Source: Blattamonas nauphoetae (Eukaryota; Preaxostyla; Oxymonadida). Taken from it: a stretch of DNA of 26,343 bases. Where the stretch lies: the NCBI GenBank assembly GCA_033064195.1, contig JARBJD010000647.1, positions 1-26,343 of the forward strand. The letters run 5' to 3'. A model generated the notes under the pieces. The model saw only the letters and a program-made list of their open reading frames with translations, made no database searches and had not been told where the DNA came from. Positions 10,352 to 19,750 of this stretch are shown piece by piece. The number at the start of each line of letters is the position of its first letter. Position 1 is the stretch's first letter. The position numbers and the translations under genes are program-made.

Positions 10352-10372
10352 TATTTTATTTTGTAGTAAATG
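10352..10372 (+). promoter_or_regulatory. T-rich start box of the polymerase gene
   Basis: TATTTTATTTTGTAGTAAATG ends in the polymerase start codon. The leader, if transcription begins at the box, would be only a few bases long. Confidence 0.55.
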
Positions 10373-13300
10373 ACACTGCTAAAACCAATCAAAGAAAGAA
10401 TTCAACAAATTCGAGATCTCTTTCCGAATACACAATTTCACTTTATTGATGGTCGAACATACAATCCTGACAGTAAAAACTATCAACATCATCGTTCATT
10501 TCTTCTGAATATGCTTCAACACACAGATCTCGAGTTTCCACATCCAACAAAGAATCTCGATCTCAATCTCATTCCAGATTTTATTGAACAAGTGAAACTT
10601 CGACAACAGATGGCGTCAGAAGATCGACTCGCTCACCGAATGATTGTTGAAAACATGAGAGCAAATCCAAGAGTGAACAAAGATGAACTGAAAAAGCAAG
10701 TGTTCAGAATGACGTGGAAACTGAAATCAATCGAAGAGAAGCTGATGGATCATTGGATGAAGAATCTGTTGATCATTCAGAAGAAAAATGAACAAATGGA
10801 AAAAAGAGAAGTACAGACATTTGATGGATTTGAAGAATGCATATTACTTGCTGAACCGCGTGACAAAGTAGCATTCAATTCTTGTCTCATGGATGCACGA
10901 AGGAAGTTCAAAAAGAATGAAGTCGAGAAGGTTGAAGAAAATGGAAAACCATATCAATTGTACTTCCACAATCATCTGAAGAACGTTGAAGAAATCACAA
11001 CATTCATCAAAGCAGTGTTCGACAAAGAGAAAGACCATCCATTCAAGATTAGTATTGACTTCGGAAAGATCATCGAGAGAAAAGACAAAGATGAGACAAC
11101 ATACAAGGATTTCAGACCGGAATTGGAGAACACATCGAAGAGCTTCCCAACAGTGATCAGAAGTTCAGGAGACATCAATGAGTATTCGAAGTATGCAATC
11201 AATCTTATCAAAGAATCTCAAGAGAGAACACTGATGGATACGAAGACAATGTACATAGCATTCCACTCCATTCTGGTTGCAGTCTATCGATTCCCAGTTG
11301 CAGGAAAAGCAAATGCAATTCTCACTGAACACATCAAAACGAGAAACGTTCGGTATATCGATTCTGAGTTCAACATTTGTTTCTTTCAATCATTGTCGTT
11401 CCTCACACTTCCTGAAGTTCCAGGGAAGAAGATATCAATCAACATGAGAAACGTTGAAGCAAAACGATTGTTTGCAGTATTTGAGAATCTCACACACCTT
11501 CGACCACATCAATTAACTGAACATTTGAGAAAATATCCTGGATTTGATATTGCATGTGACATTGAGAAAGCGATGCATGTATTCAACATCACTGTTCACA
11601 TTTATGAGTTCGATGAAGACAAGAAGCGATATTTCCGAAGTCAATCGTATGTCAACGAAAAGGATGATGCAAGAGTTCTTCCACTTCTAATGATTCCACT
11701 TACAGCCACACTCGTTCATGTGATGTTCATTGTTGATCCTGAGAAAATCACTGGATACAAGCTCTGTCCATATTGTCAGTCAAGAGGATTCCAAGTCAAG
11801 GATTCTCACTTCAAGACGTACTACGAAAAGCAACTCAAAGAGTGCAAAGAACTTGATGGAAAACATGTGAAGAAGATCACTCTTGACAAAACACCAAGAC
11901 CGTATGTTCCACACATCCTCAATAGTAGAACTTATGAATTTCTGATGGCACACAAAAGACAAGACGAATTCAAACCAACACAGTACTACATCACTTATGA
12001 CTTTGAAACAATGGAAGATCTCATTCTTGACAATCTTTTCTCTGATGACAACACACAGTTGATTTCTCATCTGAAGCCTCTCTCCGTTGCATCATCAATT
12101 AAGACAAAATCAGGTGCGAAGTCAATCTATTATGATCTTCGAGATGGAAAGGACTTCGTGAAGCAATGGATCAGAGCACTCTTCAAATATGCAGACACAG
12201 TTCGAGAGGACAACTACTACGACGACCCAGAGATTCCCTCACAAAATGAAGTCAGTGTCATTGGATTCAACAGTGCCAGATTCGACATCAATCTCATCTT
12301 CCGTGATCTCGTTGACAAGGATTGGAAAGTGGTGAGCTTCCTTGGATCAACAACAAAGTACAAACAAGTATTGATTCGACACGAGAAGACACAACAGGTG
12401 CTTCGATTCATAGACATGATGTCATACACAGGACCAATGACTTTGGATAATGCAGTCAAAGCCTTTGGAGGGAATACGACACTTCAGAAATCATTCTTTG
12501 CCTACGAATCATTTGATTCATCAGACTACGATGTAGTGTTGAGTAAACAAGAACCATTCTCCAAATATGAATTCTACTCCAGTCTGAACAACAGTGAAAT
12601 GTCCGACACTGATTATCAACTTTACCTTGACGATTGGAACAAACAAGGATTCAAAAACAGATGGGAATACCTGAAATTCTACAACATCAGAGACGTCGAA
12701 TGTATGATTGCACCATTGGATAATCTCATTGCTCTGAACTTCCAATACAAAGTGGATATGTTGCACAATCTCTCATTGTCAGCCAACGCTTCAGCAATCA
12801 AGTATGCTTGTGCCTACAAGGACTTTGATATCGACGATGATTTCAATGGAGTGGATCAATCTGGTGACATAAAAATCACGAAGCAGTACTGGAAGTACAA
12901 GGTTGCATCATACATTTATCAAGACCAGAAAGCTCATCGCAGTACTGATAAAAATGTCACTGAAGCAGACTACGACTGGTTCGTTCAACAGTGCAAGAGA
13001 GTGTGCTATATCTGCAAGAGACACTTCTCACAAGCAGTACGACCAACGTTGGATAGAATCGACAATTCGAAAGGACATTCAAAAGAGAACGTCAAGATCT
13101 GCTGTGATTACTGCAACACCTACAAGTCAGACAAAGATGAACATCTCACTCGATTAAGAATTCAACTGAAGAAGTACTGCATCTGGAAATCACTACCAAT
13201 GACTCTGACACATGAGCAGACCTATCACAAACTGAGAGCAGCAGTGACTGGTGGATTATCGAATGTTCAACATCGACAGAACATCAAAGATGTGACCCCA

Positions 13301-14758
13301 ATCAATCACTTCAAATATGAAGATGGAAAAGTTATCTCCAAGGACACAGAACACAAAATGACTCACGTCTGTGGTGTTGACTTTAATTCCCTCTATCCAA
13401 GTGCTTTCTCATCCATCAAGAACAAGAACAATCCATACACCAATCACAGAATGTACATGCCAGGACGATGCTTATTCACCGCAACAGGAGATAAAGAATG
13501 CCGGAAGATTATCGAAGACAAAAATCAGAAGACATTGTTCGTTGCAGAACTGAAAGGACACATCGATGAAAAGTACATTAATGAGTTCATAAATTTCCCA
13601 CCAATCTTCAGAAACATCGTTATCAATACGACAGAAGAAAACATTGGAGAGAAGACTTATTCGTTGATGAAGAAACATGGATTGAAGACTGATGACAAAC
13701 AACGGAAGCTGACTCAACTCTTGAGCACACACGATCAGTATATGTTCTTTTCGACATACTATCTGTGGTTCCTCATCGACTATTGCCACTTCATTGTGGA
13801 CGAAGTCCGGAGTGTGATATTCTCGAGACACGCTGGATTTGAACCATTTGTGACTTCATTCATGAACGATAGAATTGAAGCAATGAAGGTTGGAAACAAA
13901 GGAAAGGAACAATTCTGTAAGACCAACTTGAATGGAAGTTATGGATACGATGGAATGAACACTGAGAAGTACAACTCAATCACAATCTGCAATGAGAAGA
14001 GAACATACTTGAAACAAATGATGAAAGGATTTGTAGCGACAAGAGAGATCAATGAGGACAACTACATTGTGATCGAAGATCGAGAGAAAGCATCATGCAA
14101 GACATGTCTGCAAGAAGCAGTATTCACACTCGACAATGCGAAGTTCTGGTATCTGAATTTCATCTACAATTTCATGTACAAGTGTCTAGATATGAACAAG
14201 ATTCACTTCTGTGAGGGAGATACTGACTCTGCATATTGGGCAATTGCTGGTGATCAGAATGCTGGAATTCATCAACAATTTGAACACGTGATTGCTGACA
14301 AAGAATTCTATGATGCCCACAAATACGAATGGTTTCCCAATCCTGAAAAAGGAGTTGATGATGAGAAGAAACTGCTGGGATTAGCAATTGAGAAGGAAGG
14401 TGAGCAGATGATTTGTCTTGCACCCAAGTGCTACTCACTAGATGAGAAATGCAAGATTAAAGGAGTGTCTCTGAAGAAAACAAGCATCACGAGTGACGAT
14501 TATGTGAAGTGTCTGAATGGAGAGAAAACTGTGACTACAACACTGAACTTCACCGTAAAACGGTTCAAGCATCAGTATGATGCGTTCCAGACAAGAAGAA
14601 TCGTGAGCGAAGATGACAGCAATGGATTTGAGATAGCGAAAATACAACAGCAGAAACTCAGTCTCAGTGGAATACATCTGAAGGCAATCGTACTTGAAAA
14701 TGAATCATGTCCTCCATTCATTCATGGACTGAAAGCAACTGATTATATAATTGAATAA
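10370..14758 (+). CDS. polB: Protein-primed family B DNA polymerase (pPolB) with OTU-like and HNH-like domains
   Basis: Replicates the element from a protein primer. The single frame of 1462 residues looks whole. Residues 1-300 are a charged region with an FGKIIE motif. Residues about 300-460 resemble an OTU-type cysteine protease (NICFFQS with C337; VHV with H450), as known in other Polinton polymerases. A CPYC pair follows (C466, C469). The exonuclease shows DFET (D544, E546), FNSARFD (D639) and YNIRDV (Y771, D775). An HNH-like zinc domain sits at about 875-930: CYIC, LDRIDNSKGHS and CCDYCN. The polymerase core shows DFNSLYPS (D1004), K1184 with NGSYG, DTDS (D1284, D1286) and KCY (K1353). 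All metal-binding residues expected for both activities are visible. The C terminus ends within a TAAACAC context. The HNH insertion before motif A is the odd feature. Confidence 0.92.
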   Translation: MTLLKPIKERIQQIRDLFPNTQFHFIDGRTYNPDSKNYQHHRSFLLNMLQHTDLEFPHPTKNLDLNLIPDFIEQVKLRQQMASEDRLAHRMIVENMRANPRVNKDELKKQVFRMTWKLKSIEEKLMDHWMKNLLIIQKKNEQMEKREVQTFDGFEECILLAEPRDKVAFNSCLMDARRKFKKNEVEKVEENGKPYQLYFHNHLKNVEEITTFIKAVFDKEKDHPFKISIDFGKIIERKDKDETTYKDFRPELENTSKSFPTVIRSSGDINEYSKYAINLIKESQERTLMDTKTMYIAFHSILVAVYRFPVAGKANAILTEHIKTRNVRYIDSEFNICFFQSLSFLTLPEVPGKKISINMRNVEAKRLFAVFENLTHLRPHQLTEHLRKYPGFDIACDIEKAMHVFNITVHIYEFDEDKKRYFRSQSYVNEKDDARVLPLLMIPLTATLVHVMFIVDPEKITGYKLCPYCQSRGFQVKDSHFKTYYEKQLKECKELDGKHVKKITLDKTPRPYVPHILNSRTYEFLMAHKRQDEFKPTQYYITYDFETMEDLILDNLFSDDNTQLISHLKPLSVASSIKTKSGAKSIYYDLRDGKDFVKQWIRALFKYADTVREDNYYDDPEIPSQNEVSVIGFNSARFDINLIFRDLVDKDWKVVSFLGSTTKYKQVLIRHEKTQQVLRFIDMMSYTGPMTLDNAVKAFGGNTTLQKSFFAYESFDSSDYDVVLSKQEPFSKYEFYSSLNNSEMSDTDYQLYLDDWNKQGFKNRWEYLKFYNIRDVECMIAPLDNLIALNFQYKVDMLHNLSLSANASAIKYACAYKDFDIDDDFNGVDQSGDIKITKQYWKYKVASYIYQDQKAHRSTDKNVTEADYDWFVQQCKRVCYICKRHFSQAVRPTLDRIDNSKGHSKENVKICCDYCNTYKSDKDEHLTRLRIQLKKYCIWKSLPMTLTHEQTYHKLRAAVTGGLSNVQHRQNIKDVTPINHFKYEDGKVISKDTEHKMTHVCGVDFNSLYPSAFSSIKNKNNPYTNHRMYMPGRCLFTATGDKECRKIIEDKNQKTLFVAELKGHIDEKYINEFINFPPIFRNIVINTTEENIGEKTYSLMKKHGLKTDDKQRKLTQLLSTHDQYMFFSTYYLWFLIDYCHFIVDEVRSVIFSRHAGFEPFVTSFMNDRIEAMKVGNKGKEQFCKTNLNGSYGYDGMNTEKYNSITICNEKRTYLKQMMKGFVATREINEDNYIVIEDREKASCKTCLQEAVFTLDNAKFWYLNFIYNFMYKCLDMNKIHFCEGDTDSAYWAIAGDQNAGIHQQFEHVIADKEFYDAHKYEWFPNPEKGVDDEKKLLGLAIEKEGEQMICLAPKCYSLDEKCKIKGVSLKKTSITSDDYVKCLNGEKTVTTTLNFTVKRFKHQYDAFQTRRIVSEDDSNGFEIAKIQQQKLSLSGIHLKAIVLENESCPPFIHGLKATDYIIE

Positions 14759-14766
14759 ACACAAAC

Positions 14767-14784
14767 TTTATTTTTGAATAAATG
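14767..14784 (+). promoter_or_regulatory. T-rich start box of the acidic protein gene
   Basis: TTTATTTTTGAATAAATG lies only 8 bases after the polymerase stop and ends in the next start codon, so the gene can have its own promoter in a very tight gap. Confidence 0.5.
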
Positions 14785-15891
14785 AATACACGACAGATCA
14801 ATACATTAGTGGATAGGTTACTGAATTGCACACAACACTCTCAAGAGAAAATATTCAATGTCAAGTTCAATAGAACCAACACTTTACCAGTATATGATGT
14901 CTATGATTCACATGGAGAATATGTAGCAAACGACGAAACATATTTCGAGGATTGGTTCAATGGTGGATTACCTCCTAATTTAACTATTTCAGATGGAACA
15001 AAAGTAGTCTCACAGTTTCTTATTGAATTCTTGGGAAAACGTTTTAGTGATTGGAGATGTGAAAAAGCATACAAGATGTATAAAGAATATCATCGAAAGT
15101 ACAATCAACAAGTGACACCAATTCTCTCACCAAGAGTTCGAAGCCCTGCAGAGGCAAGACCAATACCCATTCCAGTGCAAAGACCAATAGCAATAGAACC
15201 ACCTGAATATCTAATTATTCCTGGACTGAAGAGAAACTTGAAATCAATGGGGTTTGAATATGAATATCCAATGAAGGAGAGGAAGTTCGAAGAGGATGAT
15301 GAGGATGATGATGATGATGATGATGATGAAGATGATGATGACAGTATACCAATTTCACAGATGCAGGATCCAATAGAGAGAAATCCCTTCTTCACACCAA
15401 CTGCGTCCAACCACCCAGTGAGGGAGATCAGACAGAATGAACCGACGACACAGCAAGTGCTCAATAAGTTGGCACAAATGAAAGGATTGTTTGATCATCA
15501 ACAGAGAAACGATTCAGAAGATGAACAGATCAAAGCTGAGAACTCAATAATGAATAATCAAAAGCAAATGGAACACTTTATTACCTCTCACATGCTGGAT
15601 GCAAATAAAATGAACAGAGACACATTTGTTCGAGCCTCAATAAACAGAAAGATTGCGAACGAAGATCTTGACTTCATTCTGACTCACACAAAACAAATCC
15701 CATTCGGAGGAAGATCATTTCAGGATTGGTATGAGGAATATGATCATAGATGGAGTGCTGCACATCCCAGGAAAATTCAGAGAGAGAAAGGAAGTGACAG
15801 AATGAGAATTGATCCACCAATGATTCCTAAAACAACGGAAAAATTGTGTATCCTTTTCGATCAAAAATGCAGTTCATGTCCAAAGCAATAA
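14782..15891 (+). CDS. Acidic protein directly upstream of the integrase
   Basis: A 369-residue frame. It has two loosely related Trp-containing segments: YFEDWFNGGLPP with a following RFSDWRCEKAYKMYKEYH (about 50-110) and GGRSFQDWYEEYDHRW (about 310-330). Between them lie a Pro-rich part and a run of Asp/Glu at about residues 170-188, coded by GAT repeats at 15289-15342. It overlaps the integrase region by about 45 bases in another frame. It may be a separate protein or the N-terminal region of the integrase; the sequence does not decide this. No catalytic motif is visible. Confidence 0.6.
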   Translation: MNTRQINTLVDRLLNCTQHSQEKIFNVKFNRTNTLPVYDVYDSHGEYVANDETYFEDWFNGGLPPNLTISDGTKVVSQFLIEFLGKRFSDWRCEKAYKMYKEYHRKYNQQVTPILSPRVRSPAEARPIPIPVQRPIAIEPPEYLIIPGLKRNLKSMGFEYEYPMKERKFEEDDEDDDDDDDDEDDDDSIPISQMQDPIERNPFFTPTASNHPVREIRQNEPTTQQVLNKLAQMKGLFDHQQRNDSEDEQIKAENSIMNNQKQMEHFITSHMLDANKMNRDTFVRASINRKIANEDLDFILTHTKQIPFGGRSFQDWYEEYDHRWSAAHPRKIQREKGSDRMRIDPPMIPKTTEKLCILFDQKCSSCPKQ

Positions 15892-16762
15892 CAGGTGATC
15901 CACAGAAGACATCGGACAGAAAGGTTCCTCAGAATTGTGATAGACCATACTTTTCTCCCAAGTTTGGATCCTGGGAAATTGATCTTGTATTTATCCAATC
16001 ACCAACGTCGAAAACAGTGTTGCAGATCTATCTCTTTGCCATTAACATCAACACTAAATACCTGGTCGTCATTCCTGTACTGGATAAATCATGGAGCAAA
16101 GTCAAGACTGCAATCAATGACCTGATTAATTATCGTGGCGTTCACGTGAACAACATTCGTGGTGATGGAAGCTGCATGGACTAGTGGAGAAGCATCAGAG
16201 TTTTCAAGGATCAGAATGTCAATACTTATTTCACAAGCTCACCATTTACAAATCACAACAGAATTGTCGATCGCGTGATAAGAACAATCAGAGATGGATT
16301 CCAAGACAATGCGACACAAATGGCAAATCATACAATGATGAATCAGATGGTGGAATACTACAACATGACTCCACATCGGAGCGTACTGGAACAAGTTCAC
16401 TCCACAACAAGCACAAAACAATCGTGAAATCGAAGCACTGTATATCTCCAGTTGTGAAGAGCAATTGAAGAACATCCAACGACAACAGACAACACAGATG
16501 CTATGGAAATACAAACCAGGAAACATACTGTTGATTCATCTTGACTTGAACAAGACTGTTGCTAAGTTTCAGAAGAAGCGAAGACAGTTTCAATTCGTGG
16601 GAAATTCATTGAGTACAAACACGGTAATGTCATAGCTACACTACTGAATGGACTGACGTGTCTGTCAAAGTTGTCTACGTTCCAATCCAACACACAAAGT
16701 TCCATGCAGACTCAATTGACGATTTAACTCCAGAATTCATTGCTGACTTTAATTTGGCGTAA
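15846..16762 (+). pseudogene. Polinton RVE-type integrase (broken)
   Basis: This region codes for a retroviral-type integrase, which inserts the element DNA into the host genome. GSWEIDLVFI (codon for the Asp at 15981) is the first catalytic block and NIRGDGS (Asp at 16164) the second, 61 codons on. Further on, IVDRVIRTIRDG (about 16264-16300) and YYNMTPHR (about 16350-16374) match the third block and the C-terminal helix of the RVE core. The end, with IQHTKFHADS and DFNLA before the stop at 16760-16762, fits a C-terminal beta-barrel region. Fossil copy with about three or four breaks. Confidence 0.8.
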
Positions 16763-16777
16763 CTTCAATGTTTCAAA

Positions 16778-16798
16778 TATTTTTATTTCATTGAAATG
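16778..16798 (+). promoter_or_regulatory. T-rich start box of the small coiled-coil gene
   Basis: ATATTTTTATTTCATTGAAATG (about 16778-16798) lies between the integrase end and the next start codon and matches the shared box. Confidence 0.5.
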
Positions 16799-17122
16799 TC
16801 ATCACTGAAAATATTAGAACCGTTTGATCCAGAACAAAAGGAGTTCACGAACATCCACGACTTTCAGAGATACTTGGAGAAGAATAGAAAAGAACTGAAT
16901 GAGTACACAACTCAGAAACTGAATAGGATGATCCAAATTGATGGATACAGAATAACAAAAATAAGAGGTGAGATTGCACTGAGGAAACGATATACTGATG
17001 CTTCCACTCCTCCTAATTCACAATCGATTGATCAAAGATTATCAGACATTGAAGAATCAATTCGAGCGCTGACTGACTCAATTGGAAACCTTATTCAAGA
17101 ACTAACGGACCCTTCTGATTAA
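16796..17122 (+). CDS. Small protein of unknown function with C-terminal coiled coil
   Basis: A 108-residue charged protein. The middle holds KLNRMIQIDGYRITKIRGEI, which reads like a helix-loop-helix, and the C-terminal 35 residues (IDQRLSDIEESIRALTDSIG) show heptad spacing of a short coiled coil, suggesting an oligomer. It converges with the packaging ATPase on the other strand; the two overlap tail to tail by 21 bases. I do not recognise the family. Confidence 0.65.
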   Translation: MSSLKILEPFDPEQKEFTNIHDFQRYLEKNRKELNEYTTQKLNRMIQIDGYRITKIRGEIALRKRYTDASTPPNSQSIDQRLSDIEESIRALTDSIGNLIQELTDPSD

Positions 17123-17902
17123 CCCATCTTTGTTGATCTCATTCAGTGCCACTCCATCAGTATTGTATCGAAGAATGATTGCTTCACATTTCTGTTTTCG
17201 TTGATAAATATTCCAAAATTGTTGAATGTCAATTGGTGAGTTCAACTGAGGATAGACTCGACTGATTCGTTCTTTGTTGAATCCTCCAAAGATCCACATT
17301 GAATCGACGTTTGACTTCATGTCTGCTGACAAACTGAAGAGTTCATGCATCGTCAGAAAGAAAGTGAACTTCGGTTGTCGATTCTCCAGTAACAAGTCCA
17401 TCATTGTCATTCTATTTTTGGATGTTCTCCGTTCACCTAGGATCCTACGACAGTCATCAAGGAGGATTATTGTTTGGAGATTCTTAACTGAGAAGTCATC
17501 AATGTAAAGTGAGTCAAAGAGATCCTCTCTGCATTCATCAGTGATTCTCTCTTGCCATTGATTGTCTATGATCTCTTCATAAGCAGCTTTCGATTCGGAG
17601 AGTTCCAACAGAAATGGAAGTGCATCATCGTATTTGACTTTCACATACGGAACGTTCAATATTGGTTTGAATTTATCGAAGGTTGGATCAATGTTCTTAT
17701 CAGTGACGAAGACAAAGAGATGGAATAGTTCATTTCTAACTTGAACATTCTGGAGCTTGGCAACCTCTCGAAGAGCATTGAATGTCTTTCCACTTCCTCT
17801 GTTACCAACGAGGACATTGACACTATTGCGATTGAAATTCAAGTCTGGATGTATTTGTGATTGCACTTCATGAGAAACATTCCTATTTGATGCTTCACTC
17901 AA
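17102..17902 (-). CDS. Genome-packaging ATPase, A32/FtsK-HerA type
   Basis: Likely pumps element DNA into the capsid. The 266-residue frame shows Walker A GNRGSGKT at residues 33-40, Walker B TIILLDD at about 144-150, and LLENRQPKFTFFLTMHEL (about 171-188), the Arg and sensor region typical of Polinton and poxvirus A32-like ATPases. Length fits the family. It is the only confident gene of element A on the reverse strand. The start is uncertain: no ATG is well placed in this frame, and the upper edge is approximate. It faces the gene at 17995 head to head, with A+T-rich DNA between them that could hold both promoters. Confidence 0.85.
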   Translation of the reverse strand: MSEASNRNVSHEVQSQIHPDLNFNRNSVNVLVGNRGSGKTFNALREVAKLQNVQVRNELFHLFVFVTDKNIDPTFDKFKPILNVPYVKVKYDDALPFLLELSESKAAYEEIIDNQWQERITDECREDLFDSLYIDDFSVKNLQTIILLDDCRRILGERRTSKNRMTMMDLLLENRQPKFTFFLTMHELFSLSADMKSNVDSMWIFGGFNKERISRVYPQLNSPIDIQQFWNIYQRKQKCEAIILRYNTDGVALNEINKDGLIRRVR

Positions 17903-17994
17903 TTTGCATTCACATATGCTGTTAGAGACATCGATGATTTCTTCATTTGTGATTTAACTCTAATTAAAATATACTTTTGGTTTTTTTATTTTGT

Positions 17995-18968
17995 ATGAAA
18001 ACACACAATGTCACAAAAGATAGTGTACGTTCAACCACAAAGAAAAGCACAAGCGAAGAAACCAAAATGAGATACGGACCGGAGACTCAAGCAGCATTGA
18101 AACGAATCTATGCCGACGATGATATTCAAACCAGACGCAATGATGCTCTGTGTAGTCTTCCATCAGCTCGTGAGTATATTACGAGAACTGGACGAAATTG
18201 GACTGCGAAAGTAGAACAATATGGACAAGTTCCTGATGTGATGGTCTACGATAATGAAACTGGAGATCTGATTGCAGTCAATGGTGCCATGCTAACTCCA
18301 TACAACAGTAGACCAGTCAAAGAGACATACTACGCCATGAATCCAACTCCAGATTTGCGAAGACAGAAACCATACACATCATTCAATCAAGAGAATGGAA
18401 GGAGAATCAAAGCTGTACATCGGAATTTCCTCAAAAATGGAACATACGATTTGCCAACCAATTATCGAGACATCAGCTATGAAGAGATGAAGACCAAACG
18501 ATCTCAACAACCATATGCAATAATGAAGAGAGCTGTTGGTGAACACATGACAGACACATTGGGAATAACTCGTGCAAATCGAAGCAATCCAGCTGATCCC
18601 AGCAAGAATGTGTTAGACAATATGGTGTTCAATTCAATTCAATCACAGATTGCATCACTGATGTGGGATCAATGGCTTCATGATCATGTTCAGGACTACA
18701 ATCCCAGTATGAAACAAAGAAAGCCTTCAAAGATCAGATTTATCCAGTGTTTCTCCAAATGATCACTCAAGATACAACGTATTTATCGGAATACTGTACT
18801 CGCTATTCAACTCACATATCAACAGAAGTTAATAAACTGAAAGCCAAAGCATTCAAAACAGTCACAGATGATGATATCAGTGGATACCAATCTGAAATGC
18901 CTGGGTACTATCGATTTGCACAGTTGGACAGTTCTGGAATGGGAGCTATAGATCGAGCAGAAATGTGA
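17995..18968 (+). pseudogene. Unrecognised Polinton protein (broken)
   Basis: Two open stretches, 17995-18762 and 18747-18968, follow each other and probably belong to one gene of about 320 residues, with about one break. The protein is basic and rich in Tyr, Asn and Arg, with MRYGPETQAALKRIYADDDI near the start and a long polar middle. Its end has MPGYYRFAQLDSSGMGAIDR. The start is placed at the ATG next to the TTTTTTTATTTTGTATG box, but a nearby second ATG is possible. Position between the ATPase and the capsid block suggests a virion or maturation protein. No protease triad is recognised. Confidence 0.5.
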
Positions 18969-19010
18969 ATTTAAAAACATTAATATATATTTTTATTTTT
19001 ATAGAAAGTG

Positions 19011-19637
19011 ATGCAACCAATTCTAAGTTGTCAATTTACGAAACACACAAGTTCTTCTTCAGTACCAACATCAATCACCAACAATGTCATCATCGAGGAT
19101 AGGAGCAAAGCTGGTGTAGATAATAGAGGATCGAAGATGGAGATGGTCTCGCTAGAGGCTTCGAACCCTCCTTTGGGGAGAGAAAGAGTGTGCTCTGAAC
19201 CTGTGGTATCCAATGAACGAGGTGCTTACGATCCACCATTGGAGACATATCCATCAGCACCAATTCAGAGTCGTTCCATTCCACTCCGAGAATACACCTC
19301 CAATATTTCAGCATTCAAAGATCAACTACTGTTAGTGTACAAGAATGCATTTGCTTGTGAAAAGAAACTACTGAATAATCTCATTGAACCTTCGAAGAAA
19401 CTGATCACAAACCAAAGTGATTTATGTGCACTGATTGCGACTCTCACTGGAATCAATGATGTGGTGATTGAACTGGATGATTTGTCTGATAAGTGCTTAT
19501 GTCTGAATAAACTCCCAATCTTTCGAACAATATTCACGATCCTTGTTGGTGGAAAAGATATGAGTATTGCCTATAACGAAGCATACAACACTATTCTCAA
19601 TTATGGCATTTCTCTGACGAAAGCAATACCCCGTTAG
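19011..19637 (+). CDS. Unrecognised protein with helical C-terminal half
   Basis: A 208-residue frame, with the start set at 19011 after the box TATATTTTTATTTTTATAG. The first half (to about residue 95) is Ser/Pro-rich and seems disordered. The second half looks helical, with CEKKLLNNLIEPSKKLI and a hydrophobic stretch LPIFRTIFTILVGGKDMSIAY that could be a buried or membrane-touching helix. The dispersed GAGGCTTCGAACCC motif lies inside the first half (19155-19168). I do not recognise the family; the context suggests a minor virion protein. Confidence 0.6.
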   Translation: MQPILSCQFTKHTSSSSVPTSITNNVIIEDRSKAGVDNRGSKMEMVSLEASNPPLGRERVCSEPVVSNERGAYDPPLETYPSAPIQSRSIPLREYTSNISAFKDQLLLVYKNAFACEKKLLNNLIEPSKKLITNQSDLCALIATLTGINDVVIELDDLSDKCLCLNKLPIFRTIFTILVGGKDMSIAYNEAYNTILNYGISLTKAIPR

Positions 19638-19644
19638 GGCAGAA

Positions 19645-19660
19645 ATCTCTTCTGAGATTA
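19645..19660. terminator. Short hairpin after the 19011 gene
   Basis: AATCTC (19645-19650) and GAGATT (19655-19660) form a six-base stem with a TTCT loop a few bases after the stop. It could mark a transcript 3' end; the call is tentative. Confidence 0.3.
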
Positions 19661-19686
19661 TTTCCTCGTTAAAATTATAAATGAAT

Positions 19687-19710
19687 TGTATTTTTTATTT
19701 TTACTTAAAT
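19687..19710 (+). promoter_or_regulatory. T-rich box before the first MAPG protein
   Basis: TTGTATTTTTTATTTTTACTTAAATAG is the shared box, but here about 45 bases separate it from the ATG at 19751, so this leader is longer than the others. Confidence 0.5.
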
Positions 19711-19750
19711 AGACTTCGTCTCTTCAACACAATTTCTCAAAATTGCATAA

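Noticed and set aside
12960-13160. Intein in the polymerase
   Set aside because: No splice-junction residues or intein blocks are seen; the HNH-like part is short and reads as a domain within the protein.
15105-15464. Reverse-strand frame with a long Ser run
   Set aside because: It is the shadow of the GAT-coded Asp run in the acidic protein on the + strand.
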